Positions 27,814-36,801 of a stretch of DNA of 64,000 nucleotides are shown piece after piece. Both the position numbers and the translations under genes were made by a program. The first letter of the stretch is position 1. Each line of letters opens with the position of its first letter. The notes beneath the pieces were generated by a model. That model saw nothing but the letters and a program-made list of their open reading frames with translations. It made no database searches and was not told where the DNA came from. Origin of the DNA: Flavobacterium sp. W4I14 (GTDB lineage: Bacteria; Bacteroidota; Bacteroidia; Sphingobacteriales; Sphingobacteriaceae); the NCBI GenBank assembly GCA_030817875.1, contig JAUSZU010000001.1, positions 4,340,001 to 4,404,000 on the forward strand. The letters are read 5' to 3'.

Positions 27814-28500
27814 ATGGAGCTTGCACCTGGAAAAATATTTTTAGCCGATGAACAGGGGTTAACAGAAACTTCGGCACTAAGAAGATACAGCACCTTTAAT
27901 TTCGAGAAATATTATAGTGAACACAGCGCACCTTTTGGTAACTTATTTTTATGCAATGATGAATCAATAGTTGGCGGAAAGGTTACGTTTTTTCTATGCA
28001 AGGAAGATTCGCTCCAGATATTTATGCCCATTACTGGCAGAATTGATATCGTTGCCAATGGAAAAGAATTTGCTTTAGAAACCGGACAAGTACAGGTTTT
28101 GAATATGGGCAAGGGTGAAGTTTTAGAAATCAGCAACCCCTATCAAAACGATGTGATTAATTACATACAGTTTGGCATTAAAACCGATATGTTTTTAATG
28201 CGGGCAAGCGAAATGCTTTTCAACTTCGATTTTGAAAAAAATCAAAACCAGCTGCTCGAAATTATTTCCAACCCCAAATTACCTTTTAAGCTAAGTGCAG
28301 GCATTTTCGCCGGTCGCGAAGAAGCAGTTTATAAAATGCAAAGTCCAAACCATCAGTTCTATGCTTTTATTATCGCCGATGCTTTCGAAATTGAAGGGCG
28401 TTTAATGCATGCAAGAGATGGTTTAGCGCTCTGGGATATTGAACAGGTAGAATTGGAAGCGTTAAGCAACAATGCAATTGTGGTAGTTTTAGAGTTTTAG
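27814..28500 (+). CDS. Pirin-like cupin protein
   Basis: A 228-residue double-cupin protein resembling the YhaK/pirin family. The N-terminal cupin shows IFMPITGRIDIVANGKEF and GQVQVLNMGKGEVLEISN; the C-terminal cupin ends ARDGLALWDIEQVELEALSN, a typical pirin-family ending. The metal-binding His/Glu set of true pirin (HPHR) is not seen, so quercetinase activity is doubtful. It is translated directly after the unknown gene at 27305. Family assignment is by pattern; the function is unassigned. Confidence 0.7.
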   Translation: MELAPGKIFLADEQGLTETSALRRYSTFNFEKYYSEHSAPFGNLFLCNDESIVGGKVTFFLCKEDSLQIFMPITGRIDIVANGKEFALETGQVQVLNMGKGEVLEISNPYQNDVINYIQFGIKTDMFLMRASEMLFNFDFEKNQNQLLEIISNPKLPFKLSAGIFAGREEAVYKMQSPNHQFYAFIIADAFEIEGRLMHARDGLALWDIEQVELEALSNNAIVVVLEF

Positions 28501-28507
28501 TTTTTTT

Positions 28508-28572
28508 GTCATTCTGAACGCAGTGAAGAATCTTTAATTTACTTATAGATTCTGAAACAAGTTCAGAATGAC
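28508..28572. repeat. Palindromic intergenic repeat, family C copy 2 (diverged)
   Basis: GTCATTCTGAACGCAGTGAAG through GAATCT and AGATTCTGAAACAAGTTCAGAATGAC. It resembles 23005-23062 and 32306-32381. It lies directly after the pirin-like stop. Confidence 0.7.
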
Positions 28573-28604
28573 GGATCGCATAAGAAATACTCTTCCGTCG
28601 TGAA

Positions 28605-28675
28605 GTCAGATGTTACCATCTGACTTAGTGCATACCTAAAAAGATTTGATTCAGTGTAAGATGGTAACATCTTAC
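28605..28675. repeat. Paired 20-bp hairpins, family D copy 1
   Basis: GTCAGATG-TTAC-CATCTGAC (28605-28624) and GTAAGATG-GTAA-CATCTTAC (28656-28675) are separate 8-bp hairpins. Their loops, TTAC and GTAA, are reverse complements, so the pair also forms one larger palindrome. A related pair is at 47802-47867. Confidence 0.8.
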
Positions 28676-28693
28676 ATCACAAACAAAAGCCTA

Positions 28694-29647
28694 TTACTTA
28701 AAAACCACTTCCGTGGCACCATAGCCGAATTTTTCTTTTCTGGCATCCATATATGTTTTTACATGGGGATTTTTACTGATCAGTTTATGGATTTTATCCC
28801 TTAAAGTACCATTTCCGGAACCGTGGATAAAAACGATTTTATCGAAATGATGCACAACCGCAGCATCCATCGCTGTTTGAAAATGATTGATCTGGATCTG
28901 CAACATTTCATCCGCTTCCAGAAAATGATGATCATCTCTTAGCTTTTCGATGTGCAGATCGATTTCTTTTTGAGGTGCTGCAACTGTTTTTTTCTCTTCA
29001 GTTGATTTGAAAAAACTTTCTTTTAATTTTTGCGGATCGATGGTTACCGGAACCAGATCATCCAAACGGATTAACCAGCCCTTATTTCTCAATTGAGGCA
29101 ATTCCTTTTGTTCTGTACTAAAATCTTTTGCCCTAAATTTCTTACGGATTATCAAAGGATCGATAGGTTTCACATCAGCTTTGCTAAATACCAAAACCTG
29201 AAAGTTAAATTCTGGCCAAAGATCAAGATCTGCCAATGAAGCAGAATAAACTAAAGTAGCGCCGTAAGATTCGATTATCCCATGAAAAGCACCTGCATAT
29301 TTCTCTTTACGCTCGGTGGTTAAGCTTACCAGTAAAATATTTGGAGAATGATTCTGCAAGTGGAAATGTACCACATTACCGGCTTTATCATCGGTTGCAA
29401 CAGCTATATAAATACCGTTTTCGATTTTGTTAATGCTGGGGATATTTACATGGACGGGTTTGGGGGCATCTAACGCTTCGGCTACCACACCATGACCATG
29501 TACAGAAGTTAAATTACTCACCGCAACAGGTATCTCGAAACCATCTTCATCGGTAACACCCAAAGTTTGGCTATCAATAATTTTAGTTACATAACCTTCA
29601 CGTTTTTCATCAACAAAACGCACAAAATCTCCCAATTTAAATTTCAT
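28694..29647 (-). CDS. DUF2027 and Smr domain protein
   Basis: A 317-residue cytoplasmic protein. The N-terminal 60 residues start KFKLGDFVRFVDEKREGYVT and form the DUF2027 beta module, followed by a middle beta-rich domain. The C-terminal 90 residues are an Smr domain, shown by DLHIEKL and HGSGNGTLRDKIH, the loop shared with MutS2. Smr domains are endonuclease or RNA-binding modules; MutS2-type proteins act on recombination intermediates or collided ribosomes. This two-domain form is characteristic of Bacteroidota and its task is not known. It is downstream of rsgA on the same strand. Confidence 0.92.
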   Translation of the reverse strand: MKFKLGDFVRFVDEKREGYVTKIIDSQTLGVTDEDGFEIPVAVSNLTSVHGHGVVAEALDAPKPVHVNIPSINKIENGIYIAVATDDKAGNVVHFHLQNHSPNILLVSLTTERKEKYAGAFHGIIESYGATLVYSASLADLDLWPEFNFQVLVFSKADVKPIDPLIIRKKFRAKDFSTEQKELPQLRNKGWLIRLDDLVPVTIDPQKLKESFFKSTEEKKTVAAPQKEIDLHIEKLRDDHHFLEADEMLQIQINHFQTAMDAAVVHHFDKIVFIHGSGNGTLRDKIHKLISKNPHVKTYMDARKEKFGYGATEVVFK

Positions 29648-29769
29648 TTCTATATTTTTTTAACCACCAAGGCACAAAGTACACAAAGATTTTTAAGCAA
29701 TTTGAATTAAAATGCCCTAGATGAAGCTATTTACCTCCTTTACCTTTAGTCCTTGGTCTTTCAGCTCTT

Positions 29770-30690
29770 TTAATGCCTTGTATCGTTTCCGTGGTAAATG
29801 CTCAGGTAACTTTCATACCTCGAAACTGCAATTTCGCCGTCGTTTACCGCGGCTAAAACAGCACAACCGGGCTCGTTAATGTGCCTGCAGTTGTTAAAAC
29901 GGCAATTGTGCGAAGTTTTAAAGATTTCTCTAAAAAAATGGCCTAATTCTTCTTTTTCGATATCAATCACACCCAATTCTCTAATTCCGGGAGAATCGAC
30001 AATGAAACCGCCCTGTGGCAGCTCGAACATTTCGGCAAAAGTAGTGGTATGCTGCCCTTTATCGCTCCAGTCTGAAACCTCCCCTGTTCTTAAATCACGA
30101 TCGGGCAATAATGCATTAATCAAACTCGATTTCCCCACGCCCGAGTGACCAGATATCAGTGTAATTTTATCGGTAATCAACTCTTGGATAACCGGAATAT
30201 TAATGGCTTTTAAAGCCGAAACTTCATAGCAGGCATAACCGATATTCTCGTATATATCTTTAAACTCCTGAAGAATTTCTAAACCCTCTTTACTAAACAG
30301 ATCGAGTTTATTAAACACCAAAACCGCAGGCACATCGTAAGCCTCGGCCGTAACCAGAAAACGATCGATGAAACCTAGAGATGTACGGGGCGAAGCTAAT
30401 GTAACCACCAGCATGGCCATATCCAAATTTGCAGCCAATATCTGCGCCTGCTTACTTAGGTTGATCGATTTGCGGATGATGTAGTTTTTACGTGGCAGCA
30501 TTTCGTGTATCAAACCCTGGTTGCTATCCCGTTCCAGATCAAATTTCACCCTGTCGCCTACCGCAATCGGGTTGGTGGTTTTAAGTCCTTTAATCCTGAA
30601 TTTACCTACAATCCGGCAATCATAGCGTTCACCATTATCGGCCAAAACCCTATACCAGCTCCCTGTAGATTTAATAACTAATCCTTGCAT
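29770..30690 (-). CDS. rsgA: Ribosome small subunit-dependent GTPase A
   Basis: A 306-residue circularly permuted GTPase that assists late 30S subunit maturation. Domains in order: OB-fold (1-70), GTPase with permuted motif order NKLD (G4, VLVFNKLDLF), then SGHSGVGKSSLIN (G1) and VDSPGIRELG (G3), and a C-terminal zinc domain CRFNNCRHINEPGC. The length is normal. Transcribed on the minus strand toward the DUF2027-Smr gene; its 5' end diverges from fumC. Confidence 0.97.
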   Translation of the reverse strand: MQGLVIKSTGSWYRVLADNGERYDCRIVGKFRIKGLKTTNPIAVGDRVKFDLERDSNQGLIHEMLPRKNYIIRKSINLSKQAQILAANLDMAMLVVTLASPRTSLGFIDRFLVTAEAYDVPAVLVFNKLDLFSKEGLEILQEFKDIYENIGYACYEVSALKAINIPVIQELITDKITLISGHSGVGKSSLINALLPDRDLRTGEVSDWSDKGQHTTTFAEMFELPQGGFIVDSPGIRELGVIDIEKEELGHFFREIFKTSHNCRFNNCRHINEPGCAVLAAVNDGEIAVSRYESYLSIYHGNDTRH

Positions 30691-30858
30691 ATTTGCGGTA
30701 AAGGTATGAATATGATTTCATTGGTAGAAGCAGCTAACCAGGATAAAAGTTTGTACATTAATGATGGAGAATAAAAAGGAATACAGACATTTTATCGATA
30801 TATTTTGTTATCCATTAAATATCTTACATAAATCCAACGCTTTAAAAGGCAAAAAACC

Positions 30859-30866
30859 TAAATTTG
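30859..30866 (+). promoter_or_regulatory. Candidate -7 box of fumC
   Basis: TAAATTTG is an exact TAnnTTTG match, 23 bases before the ATG at 30890. This position would put the transcript start downstream of the earlier in-frame ATGs near 30761, which supports 30890 as the real start. A -33 TTTG is not seen at normal spacing. Confidence 0.35.
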
Positions 30867-30889
30867 CGACAACAAAAATCAAAAATATA

Positions 30890-32287
30890 ATGAGTTTCAG
30901 AATAGAACACGATACCATGGGCGAGGTGCAGGTACCAGCCGACAAATACTGGGGTGCACAAACCGAACGCTCACGCAATAACTTCAAAATCGGGCCGGAA
31001 GGTTCGATGCCAAAAGAAATTATCCACGCTTTTGGATACCTGAAAAAAGCAGCTGCGCTAGCCAATACCGAACTGGGTGTATTATCAGCAGAAAAAGCCG
31101 ATTTAATCGCTAAAGCTTGTGATGAAATTATTGCTGGACAGTTAGATGATCAATTCCCTTTGGTAATCTGGCAAACTGGTTCGGGTACGCAAAGCAACAT
31201 GAATGGTAACGAAGTGATTGCAAACCGTGCTCATGTAATTAACGGTGGTTCATTGGCTGACGATAAAAAAGTACTTCACCCTAACGATGATGTAAATAAG
31301 TCACAGTCATCAAACGATACTTACCCAACCGCAATGCACATTGCAGCCTATAAACTTACGGTAGAAAATACCATTCCGGGTTTAGAGAAACTAAGAAATA
31401 CTTTAGCCAAAAAAGTTGAAGAATTCAGTTCGATCGTTAAAACCGGACGTACCCACTTTATGGATGCTACGCCACTTACATTAGGACAGGAATTTTCAGG
31501 CTATGTACAACAGATCGATAACAGCATCAGGGCCATTAAAAATGCTTTGGTTATGGTTGCCGAACTGGCTTTAGGTGGCACTGCTGTTGGAACAGGCTTA
31601 AATACACCAAAAGGATACGATGTTTTAGTAGCTAAAAAAATTGCTGATTTAACAGGTCTACCATTTGTTACGGCTCCGAATAAATTTGAAGCCTTAGCAG
31701 CGCATGATGCAATGGTAGAGCTTTCTGGTGCTTTAAAACGTACTGCGGTTGCTTTAATGAAAGTAGCAAACGATGTAAGAATGTTAAGTTCTGGCCCACG
31801 TTGTGGTATTGGCGAAATTGTAATTCCTGATAATGAACCGGGGTCTTCAATTATGCCGGGCAAAGTTAACCCTACGCAACCAGAGGCTTTAACTATGGTT
31901 TGTGCACAGGTAATCGGTAACGATGTTGCGGTTTCAGTGGGCGGGATGAGCGGCCATTTCGAACTTAATGTGTTTAAACCACTTATTGCAGCTAATGTAT
32001 TACAGTCGGCCCGCTTAATTGGAGATGCCTGCGTTTCTTTCACCGATAAATGTGCGGAAGGAATCACCGCTAACTTGCCAGAAATTGAGAAACATTTACA
32101 AAATTCTTTAATGTTGGTTACGGCTTTAAATCCGCATGTGGGTTACGAAAACGCCGCTAAAATTGCGAAGAAAGCACATAAAGAAAATAAAACTTTAAAA
32201 GCTGCAGCTGTAGAATTGGGCTTGTTAACCAACGAACAGTTTGACGAGTGGGTTCGCCCGGAAGACATGGTTGGCAGTTTGAAATAA
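30890..32287 (+). CDS. fumC: Fumarate hydratase class II
   Basis: A 465-residue class II fumarase of the TCA cycle, interconverting fumarate and malate without an iron-sulfur cluster. I start at ATG 30890 (MSFRIEHDTMGEVQVP), the usual N-terminus; earlier in-frame ATGs from 30761 would add 43 residues unlike the family. Key segments: WQTGSGTQSNMNGNEV, KSQSSNDTYPTAMH, KTGRTHFMDATPLTLGQEF and the signature GSSIMPGKVNPTQPEA. Fumarase rather than aspartase is favoured by GRTHFMDATP. It stands alone, followed by a family C repeat. Confidence 0.96.
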   Translation: MSFRIEHDTMGEVQVPADKYWGAQTERSRNNFKIGPEGSMPKEIIHAFGYLKKAAALANTELGVLSAEKADLIAKACDEIIAGQLDDQFPLVIWQTGSGTQSNMNGNEVIANRAHVINGGSLADDKKVLHPNDDVNKSQSSNDTYPTAMHIAAYKLTVENTIPGLEKLRNTLAKKVEEFSSIVKTGRTHFMDATPLTLGQEFSGYVQQIDNSIRAIKNALVMVAELALGGTAVGTGLNTPKGYDVLVAKKIADLTGLPFVTAPNKFEALAAHDAMVELSGALKRTAVALMKVANDVRMLSSGPRCGIGEIVIPDNEPGSSIMPGKVNPTQPEALTMVCAQVIGNDVAVSVGGMSGHFELNVFKPLIAANVLQSARLIGDACVSFTDKCAEGITANLPEIEKHLQNSLMLVTALNPHVGYENAAKIAKKAHKENKTLKAAAVELGLLTNEQFDEWVRPEDMVGSLK

Positions 32288-32305
32288 GCTAATTACATAA
32301 ACGGT

Positions 32306-32381
32306 CGTCATCCTGTCCCGATTTAATCGGGATCAGGATCTTTTCAGTACTTAAAGATGCTGAAACGAGTTCAGCATGACG
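32306..32381. repeat. Palindromic intergenic repeat, family C copy 3
   Basis: CGTCATCCTGTCCCGATTTA with its hairpin partner ATCGGGATCAGGATC, then GATGCTGAAACGAGTTCAGC and ATGACG: two adjacent hairpins in 76 bases, directly after fumC. Confidence 0.75.
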
Positions 32382-32420
32382 CTCCGACTTTAAAATACAG
32401 TTAATTAAAACATAGGCAAT

Positions 32421-32771
32421 ATGAATTCAATACTCTCTACACTGGTCAACCTGATATCTATTATTTCACCGGTTATCATATTTGGCACCTGTTGTTATTT
32501 TTTAACGAAAAAAGCCGCTGTTGAAGCTGTGTTAATGACCATCGGTTCAGGAATCGGCTTACTGACATCATTATTTTATAGTGTGTTGATGCCCTTTCTA
32601 ATAAACGACCGTCATTTCGCCTATACTGAAGTTTCAAAATACTATACCGTAATCGGTATCATCAGCTTTATCGCCAGCTTATGTTTCGCGGGAGGCCTTT
32701 TAATCCTGATCATCAATACCGTTAAAAAGAATACCACAAACTACGATCAGTTTCCTAAAAGCATCGATTAA
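32421..32771 (+). CDS. Small membrane protein of unknown function
   Basis: A 116-residue protein with three hydrophobic segments at about 9-28, 32-60 and 77-100, and a polar tail. No motif is recognisable. It is followed at 7 bases by a lipoprotein gene and then the S1/P1 nuclease, all on one strand with tiny gaps, so they probably share a transcript. The function is unknown. Confidence 0.6.
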   Translation: MNSILSTLVNLISIISPVIIFGTCCYFLTKKAAVEAVLMTIGSGIGLLTSLFYSVLMPFLINDRHFAYTEVSKYYTVIGIISFIASLCFAGGLLILIINTVKKNTTNYDQFPKSID

Positions 32772-32778
32772 TAATACA

Positions 32779-33294
32779 ATGAACAAGCTGCACCCGGGTT
32801 TAAAGATTTTCTACATCATCCTTTTTACATTATCTATCTTACAGGTAGCTTGTAGTCCACGGCCCAATATACAGGGCAAAGGTGAAGATTTTATGCAAGG
32901 TGTTTGGAATGAAGATTCCGTCGCTTTTAGCAATAAACTGAGCAACTACACACGGCACCATTTCAAATTTACCTGCGATTCTGTTTATATTGATATGGTT
33001 ACCCACAGCAAAGTAAATTTTTACGAAGATTCTTGCTACAACAATGGCATCTGGAAAGAATATGCCAGAGGTGTTTACGTTGTTAAAGGCGACACTCTAT
33101 TTGTTGGTGCCACCTTTACCCACGCTAACCATAAACAAAAAATATCGGGATGTTACCGCATTGGCCGATACGATAAGAACTTCCTGATCAAAAAGAAATC
33201 TGCAGATACATTATTGTTAGAAAGTTTAAGCGACCAACGGGAAATCAAATTAAACCTCAAAGAAAAAATTACCTGCATACAAAAAGAATTATAA
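32779..33294 (+). CDS. Lipoprotein of unknown function upstream of S1/P1 nuclease
   Basis: A 171-residue protein with a signal segment and lipobox QVACSP (Cys25). The mature part has four further cysteines (in FTCDSVY, EDSCYNN, SGCYRIG and ITCIQKE) that could form two disulfides. It is rich in beta-forming residues, similar in feel to small ligand-binding lipoproteins. One base separates its stop from the start of the nuclease gene. No family is recognised with confidence. Confidence 0.6.
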   Translation: MNKLHPGLKIFYIILFTLSILQVACSPRPNIQGKGEDFMQGVWNEDSVAFSNKLSNYTRHHFKFTCDSVYIDMVTHSKVNFYEDSCYNNGIWKEYARGVYVVKGDTLFVGATFTHANHKQKISGCYRIGRYDKNFLIKKKSADTLLLESLSDQREIKLNLKEKITCIQKEL

Positions 33295-33295
33295 A

Positions 33296-34102
33296 ATGAT
33301 TTTAACATCAATTAAAAAGAAATTAACCATTGCGCTAGTTTTTGGTTTTTTAGCCTATCTACCAATTCAGGCAAATGCCTGGGGAACTATTGGTCACAGG
33401 GTAGTTGGCGAAATTGCCGATAGTTACTTAAAAGCTAAAACACGCAAGGCTATTCAGGGCATTTTGGGTTACGAAACTTTGGCTATGAGTGCCAACTGGG
33501 GCGATTTTATCAAATCAGACTCTACCTACAATTACATGTATAACTGGCATTTTGTTAATCTTCCGGCAGGACTCAACAAAGATGGCGTTTACAACTTTTT
33601 AGAAACTGAAAAATCACCTAACCTTTACAATAAAATACCTGATCTAATTGCTGTATTAAAGAAAACAAGTAGCACTGCAGCTGAAAAGAAATTGGCTCTA
33701 CGCATGTTGGTGCACCTGGCGGGCGATTTATGTCAGCCTATGCATGTTGCCCGTAAAGATGATTTGGGTGGTAACCGCATTTCGGTATTGTGGTTCAATG
33801 AAAAATCGAACATTCACAGGGTTTGGGATGAACAGCTTATCGAATATCAGCAGTTAAGCTATACAGAATATGCGAAAGCAATCAATCACCCTTCAGCAAT
33901 TCAGCTGTATAACTGGCAAAACACAGGCCTTAAAGATTGCATTTACGAATCGTACGGCATTTGCAATAAAATTTACGAAAACACCAAACCAGATGCTAAA
34001 CTAAGTTACCGCTATAATTTTGATTGGGTTGATACCCTCAACAACCAGTTACTAAAAGGCGGTTTACGTTTAGCTAAAATTTTAAACGACATCTACGGAT
34101 AA
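33296..34102 (+). CDS. S1/P1 family secreted nuclease
   Basis: A 268-residue protein with a signal peptide ending at NAWG, so that Trp becomes the mature N-terminus. In S1/P1 nucleases the N-terminal Trp is itself a zinc ligand. Further ligands are in GHRVVGEIAD, HLAGDLCQPMHV and NIHRVWDEQLI. The enzyme degrades single-stranded DNA or RNA in the periplasm or outside, probably for nutrient recovery. It is co-transcribed with the two small genes before it. Confidence 0.94.
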   Translation: MILTSIKKKLTIALVFGFLAYLPIQANAWGTIGHRVVGEIADSYLKAKTRKAIQGILGYETLAMSANWGDFIKSDSTYNYMYNWHFVNLPAGLNKDGVYNFLETEKSPNLYNKIPDLIAVLKKTSSTAAEKKLALRMLVHLAGDLCQPMHVARKDDLGGNRISVLWFNEKSNIHRVWDEQLIEYQQLSYTEYAKAINHPSAIQLYNWQNTGLKDCIYESYGICNKIYENTKPDAKLSYRYNFDWVDTLNNQLLKGGLRLAKILNDIYG

Positions 34103-34191
34103 AAAGAATATGAATCCCAAGCTTTTGATTAGGGATTCTTTTAATGTAGCGCTAGTCTGATAATCATCGTTTAAGTAAAAAAACTAAAACT

Positions 34192-34626
34192 ATGAAAAAA
34201 TTAATGTTGCTCATACTGGTACTTTTTTCTCTTTCCTGCAAAAAGAAAAATCAGGAAGAAGATCCCGTTACCAAACAAAAATGGGTACTGGAAACCGCAG
34301 TTGTTTCACCGGCTTTAAATATAAAAGGGGAATTTATTACCGATTACAAAAAATTGAAAGGTGATAATGGCTGTTTATCCAACAACTATACGTTAACTTT
34401 TCTTACCAACGGAACTTACCGGGTATCCTCCACCGGTTCCCTTTGTGATATGGTAGAAAATGCCCCCAATCAAAAATGGAGAAGATCGGGTGAACAGATA
34501 ATTTTAGGCAGTAATCGCGAATCGGAGATTATTTGCACGGTAAATGGTAACACCTTAACTTATACAACAGCAAATACGCCCGGAGTATTTTATTACAAAG
34601 TGGTATATACTTTTAAAGCACAATAA
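34192..34626 (+). CDS. Lipocalin-like lipoprotein
   Basis: A 144-residue lipoprotein with lipobox LSCKKK (Cys16). The mature part fits the small lipocalin-like beta-barrels common in Bacteroidota: KWVLETAVVSPALN, YTLTFLTNGTYRVSS, NQKWRRSGEQIIL and TLTYTTAN. Ligand unknown. Its stop is 2 bases from the TTG start of the phosphatase gene, but the pairing may only reflect compactness. Confidence 0.65.
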   Translation: MKKLMLLILVLFSLSCKKKNQEEDPVTKQKWVLETAVVSPALNIKGEFITDYKKLKGDNGCLSNNYTLTFLTNGTYRVSSTGSLCDMVENAPNQKWRRSGEQIILGSNRESEIICTVNGNTLTYTTANTPGVFYYKVVYTFKAQ

Positions 34627-34628
34627 TA

Positions 34629-35063
34629 TTGAAAATTTTAATGGTCTGCCTCGGTAACATCTGCCGTTCGCCGCTGGCCGAGGGCATTATGCGCCACCTG
34701 GCAGATAAACATAACTTAAACTGGGAAATTGCTTCGGCAGGAACGGGCAATTGGCATATTGGCAAAGCGCCCGATCACAGGAGTATTTCGGCAGCGAAAG
34801 CAATAGGATACGACATTAGTAAACAGCGGGCACAACAATTTAACCACTCTATGTTTGCTAAATACGACCTGATTTTGGTTATGGACCGGAATAATTTAGC
34901 TGATGTTAAAAACCTTGCTAAAAGCGGGGAAGAACGAAAAAAGGTTAAACTTTTTCTTGATAACGACGAAGTTACAGACCCATATTGGGATAACGCCCTG
35001 TTTAACCCTGTTTGCAGGCAGGTTGAAGAAAGATGTATAGAAATTATCAAACAACTTTCTTAA
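34629..35063 (+). CDS. Low molecular weight protein-tyrosine phosphatase
   Basis: A 144-residue cytoplasmic phosphatase. I take TTG 34629 as the start because it gives the canonical KILMVCLGNICRSPLAEG N-terminus; the first in-frame ATG (34641) lies 4 codons later and would remove the first strand. The P-loop CLGNICRS starts at Cys7 with Arg13, and the general acid is in VTDPYWDN. LMW-PTPs commonly dephosphorylate bacterial tyrosine kinases of exopolysaccharide systems, but no such kinase is adjacent here. Confidence 0.92.
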   Translation: MKILMVCLGNICRSPLAEGIMRHLADKHNLNWEIASAGTGNWHIGKAPDHRSISAAKAIGYDISKQRAQQFNHSMFAKYDLILVMDRNNLADVKNLAKSGEERKKVKLFLDNDEVTDPYWDNALFNPVCRQVEERCIEIIKQLS

Positions 35064-35103
35064 ATTTAAAGCTCAATATCCATCACTAACCAAGTCAACA
35101 AAA

Positions 35104-35871
35104 ATGAAAAAGTACCTGTCCCTATGTTTATTAATTGCATCCGTTTTTTTATTCCAAAGCTATACCACCGCTAAGAAATCGGCAAAAGTTTTAGTTTTTT
35201 CCAAAACCAAAGGCTTTAGGCACAATTCCATTGAAACCGGAAAAGAAATTATCCAAAAATTAGGTGCCGAGCATCATTTTGATGTAGATACCACAGAAAA
35301 TGCCGATCTGTTTACAGAAGATAACCTTAAAAAATATGCTGCCGTTATTTTTCTAAATACAACAGGCGATGTTTTAGACAATAAACAACAGGTAGCCTTC
35401 GAAAGATATATCCAGGCAGGTGGAGGTTATGTGGGTATCCATGCCGCAACCGATACTGAATACGATTGGCCTTGGTACGGCAAATTGGCCGGCGCATATT
35501 TCATTAGTCACCCAGCCGTACAGGAAGCTAAATTTATCATTAAAGACAAAAAACATCCTTCAACCAAATTCTTTACCGATTCAGTTTGGATGAGAAAAGA
35601 TGAGTTATATAACTTTAAGGATATCAATCCAGATATTAAGGTGCTGATTACCTTAGATGAGAAATCATATACTGGCGGTAAAAATGGCGATTTCCATCCT
35701 TTTAGCTGGTACCACAATTTTGATGGCGGAAGGGCCTTCTATACCTGTATGGGCCATACCAAAGAAGGCTGGACAGAAGATAAATTCCAGAACCATTTAT
35801 GGGGAGGCATTGAATATGCTATAGGTGGACAAAAGAAACTGGACTACAGTAAAGCACATTCAAAATTATAA
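35104..35871 (+). CDS. ThuA-like domain secreted protein
   Basis: A 255-residue protein with a signal peptide, containing one ThuA-like (class I glutamine amidotransferase-fold) domain. Recognisable segments: VLVFSKTKGFRHNSI, AVIFLNTTGDVLDN, GGGYVGIHAATDTEYDWPW and HPFSWYHNFDGGRAFYTCMG. ThuA-like domains are linked to carbohydrate use in Bacteroidota and have no established catalytic reaction. The protein ends shortly after the domain, so it lacks the cytochrome or PA14 extensions of some homologues. Confidence 0.92.
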   Translation: MKKYLSLCLLIASVFLFQSYTTAKKSAKVLVFSKTKGFRHNSIETGKEIIQKLGAEHHFDVDTTENADLFTEDNLKKYAAVIFLNTTGDVLDNKQQVAFERYIQAGGGYVGIHAATDTEYDWPWYGKLAGAYFISHPAVQEAKFIIKDKKHPSTKFFTDSVWMRKDELYNFKDINPDIKVLITLDEKSYTGGKNGDFHPFSWYHNFDGGRAFYTCMGHTKEGWTEDKFQNHLWGGIEYAIGGQKKLDYSKAHSKL

Positions 35872-35968
35872 GATCAAGGCTGAGCTTGCTGACAAATCAG
35901 TAAGCTCAATTTTATTTTATAGAGATTTTATCGTTGATACTAATAAATTATTGATTTTCTCATATCGA

Positions 35969-36643
35969 CTACTTCTTTATTCTATTAGCGTTAACCAAAT
36001 AAATATAATTCAGCATACAGAAAGAAGCCACGGCCCCGAAAGTGTGCCATAGAAAGTGTGTTCCGATTGTAAACACATCCCATTTATCGGCAATGCGGAA
36101 AGTTAACGCAAATATGAAAGCAATTAAGGCAAAGCCAACCCATTTACCGTTTTTCCACTCTGTTTTAATCAGGTACCCGAATACCGGAAATAAAACCAAT
36201 GCAGCCATAAAAGCATAATTGATGTTGATGAAAATCTGGAAATCGCCATTGCTAAAGAGCCGTCGCACGTAAAACTGAAAGAAAGCATAAACAGCTACAA
36301 TTAAACCGGCAAAATACCACCTGGTTAACTTGGAAAGAAAGTAAACCCCAGCTGAGAGGCATAAGAGCATAATCGGCATCCAGTCCATCATAATAAAAAT
36401 CTGCCAACGCCTCAATCCGTGATAAGTGGTGCCTCCAATTCCGCCTATATAAAGTAAAACCAGGGCAATGGTTAGAAAGGTATGCTGTTTAAAATTTCCC
36501 CAGATTTTTATTGTCCAATACACCGCAATAGCTAAAAAAAAGCAACTTGTTATTGTATTAAATGGCTCAGGAAAAAGCTGATTAAGATCCGTTTCGGTAT
36601 ATATTGTACCTCCATCGGGAGGATTCTGGATAAAAGCGCTCAT
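35969..36643 (-). CDS. CREST/alkaline ceramidase-like membrane hydrolase
   Basis: A 224-residue membrane protein with about seven hydrophobic segments. Conserved features of the ceramidase (CREST) superfamily are in place: EPFNTITSCFF near residue 26, GTTYHGLRR with His75, MMDWMPIML with Asp87, and THFLWHTFGA with His196 and His200. The Asp and three His correspond to the zinc site of alkaline ceramidases; the usual Ser four residues before the first His is Gly, with Thr72 and Thr73 next to it. It may hydrolyse ceramides or related amides. The family call is by motif, the activity inferred. Confidence 0.7.
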   Translation of the reverse strand: MSAFIQNPPDGGTIYTETDLNQLFPEPFNTITSCFFLAIAVYWTIKIWGNFKQHTFLTIALVLLYIGGIGGTTYHGLRRWQIFIMMDWMPIMLLCLSAGVYFLSKLTRWYFAGLIVAVYAFFQFYVRRLFSNGDFQIFININYAFMAALVLFPVFGYLIKTEWKNGKWVGFALIAFIFALTFRIADKWDVFTIGTHFLWHTFGAVASFCMLNYIYLVNANRIKK

Positions 36644-36801
36644 AATTAATTAACGTAAACTAAAATTAAATGTTTGGTGAATCCATGTAACGATCAAGAT
36701 GTAAAAATAATTTCGTGTTTACATTTTCAAGAGGTTAAATATTGATTAACTCTTTTCCTTCAGCTGGTATTTTTTTGTACTTTAGTTAGATCTAAGCTAT
36801 A

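Noticed and set aside
28605..28675. Possible CRISPR-like repeats
   Set aside because: Only two copies, each a hairpin of its own and not direct repeats with uniform spacers; no cas genes in the window.
31501..32067. Long minus-strand open frame inside fumC
   Set aside because: It mirrors the coding strand of a certain fumarase gene, has no recognisable domain and results from codon bias.
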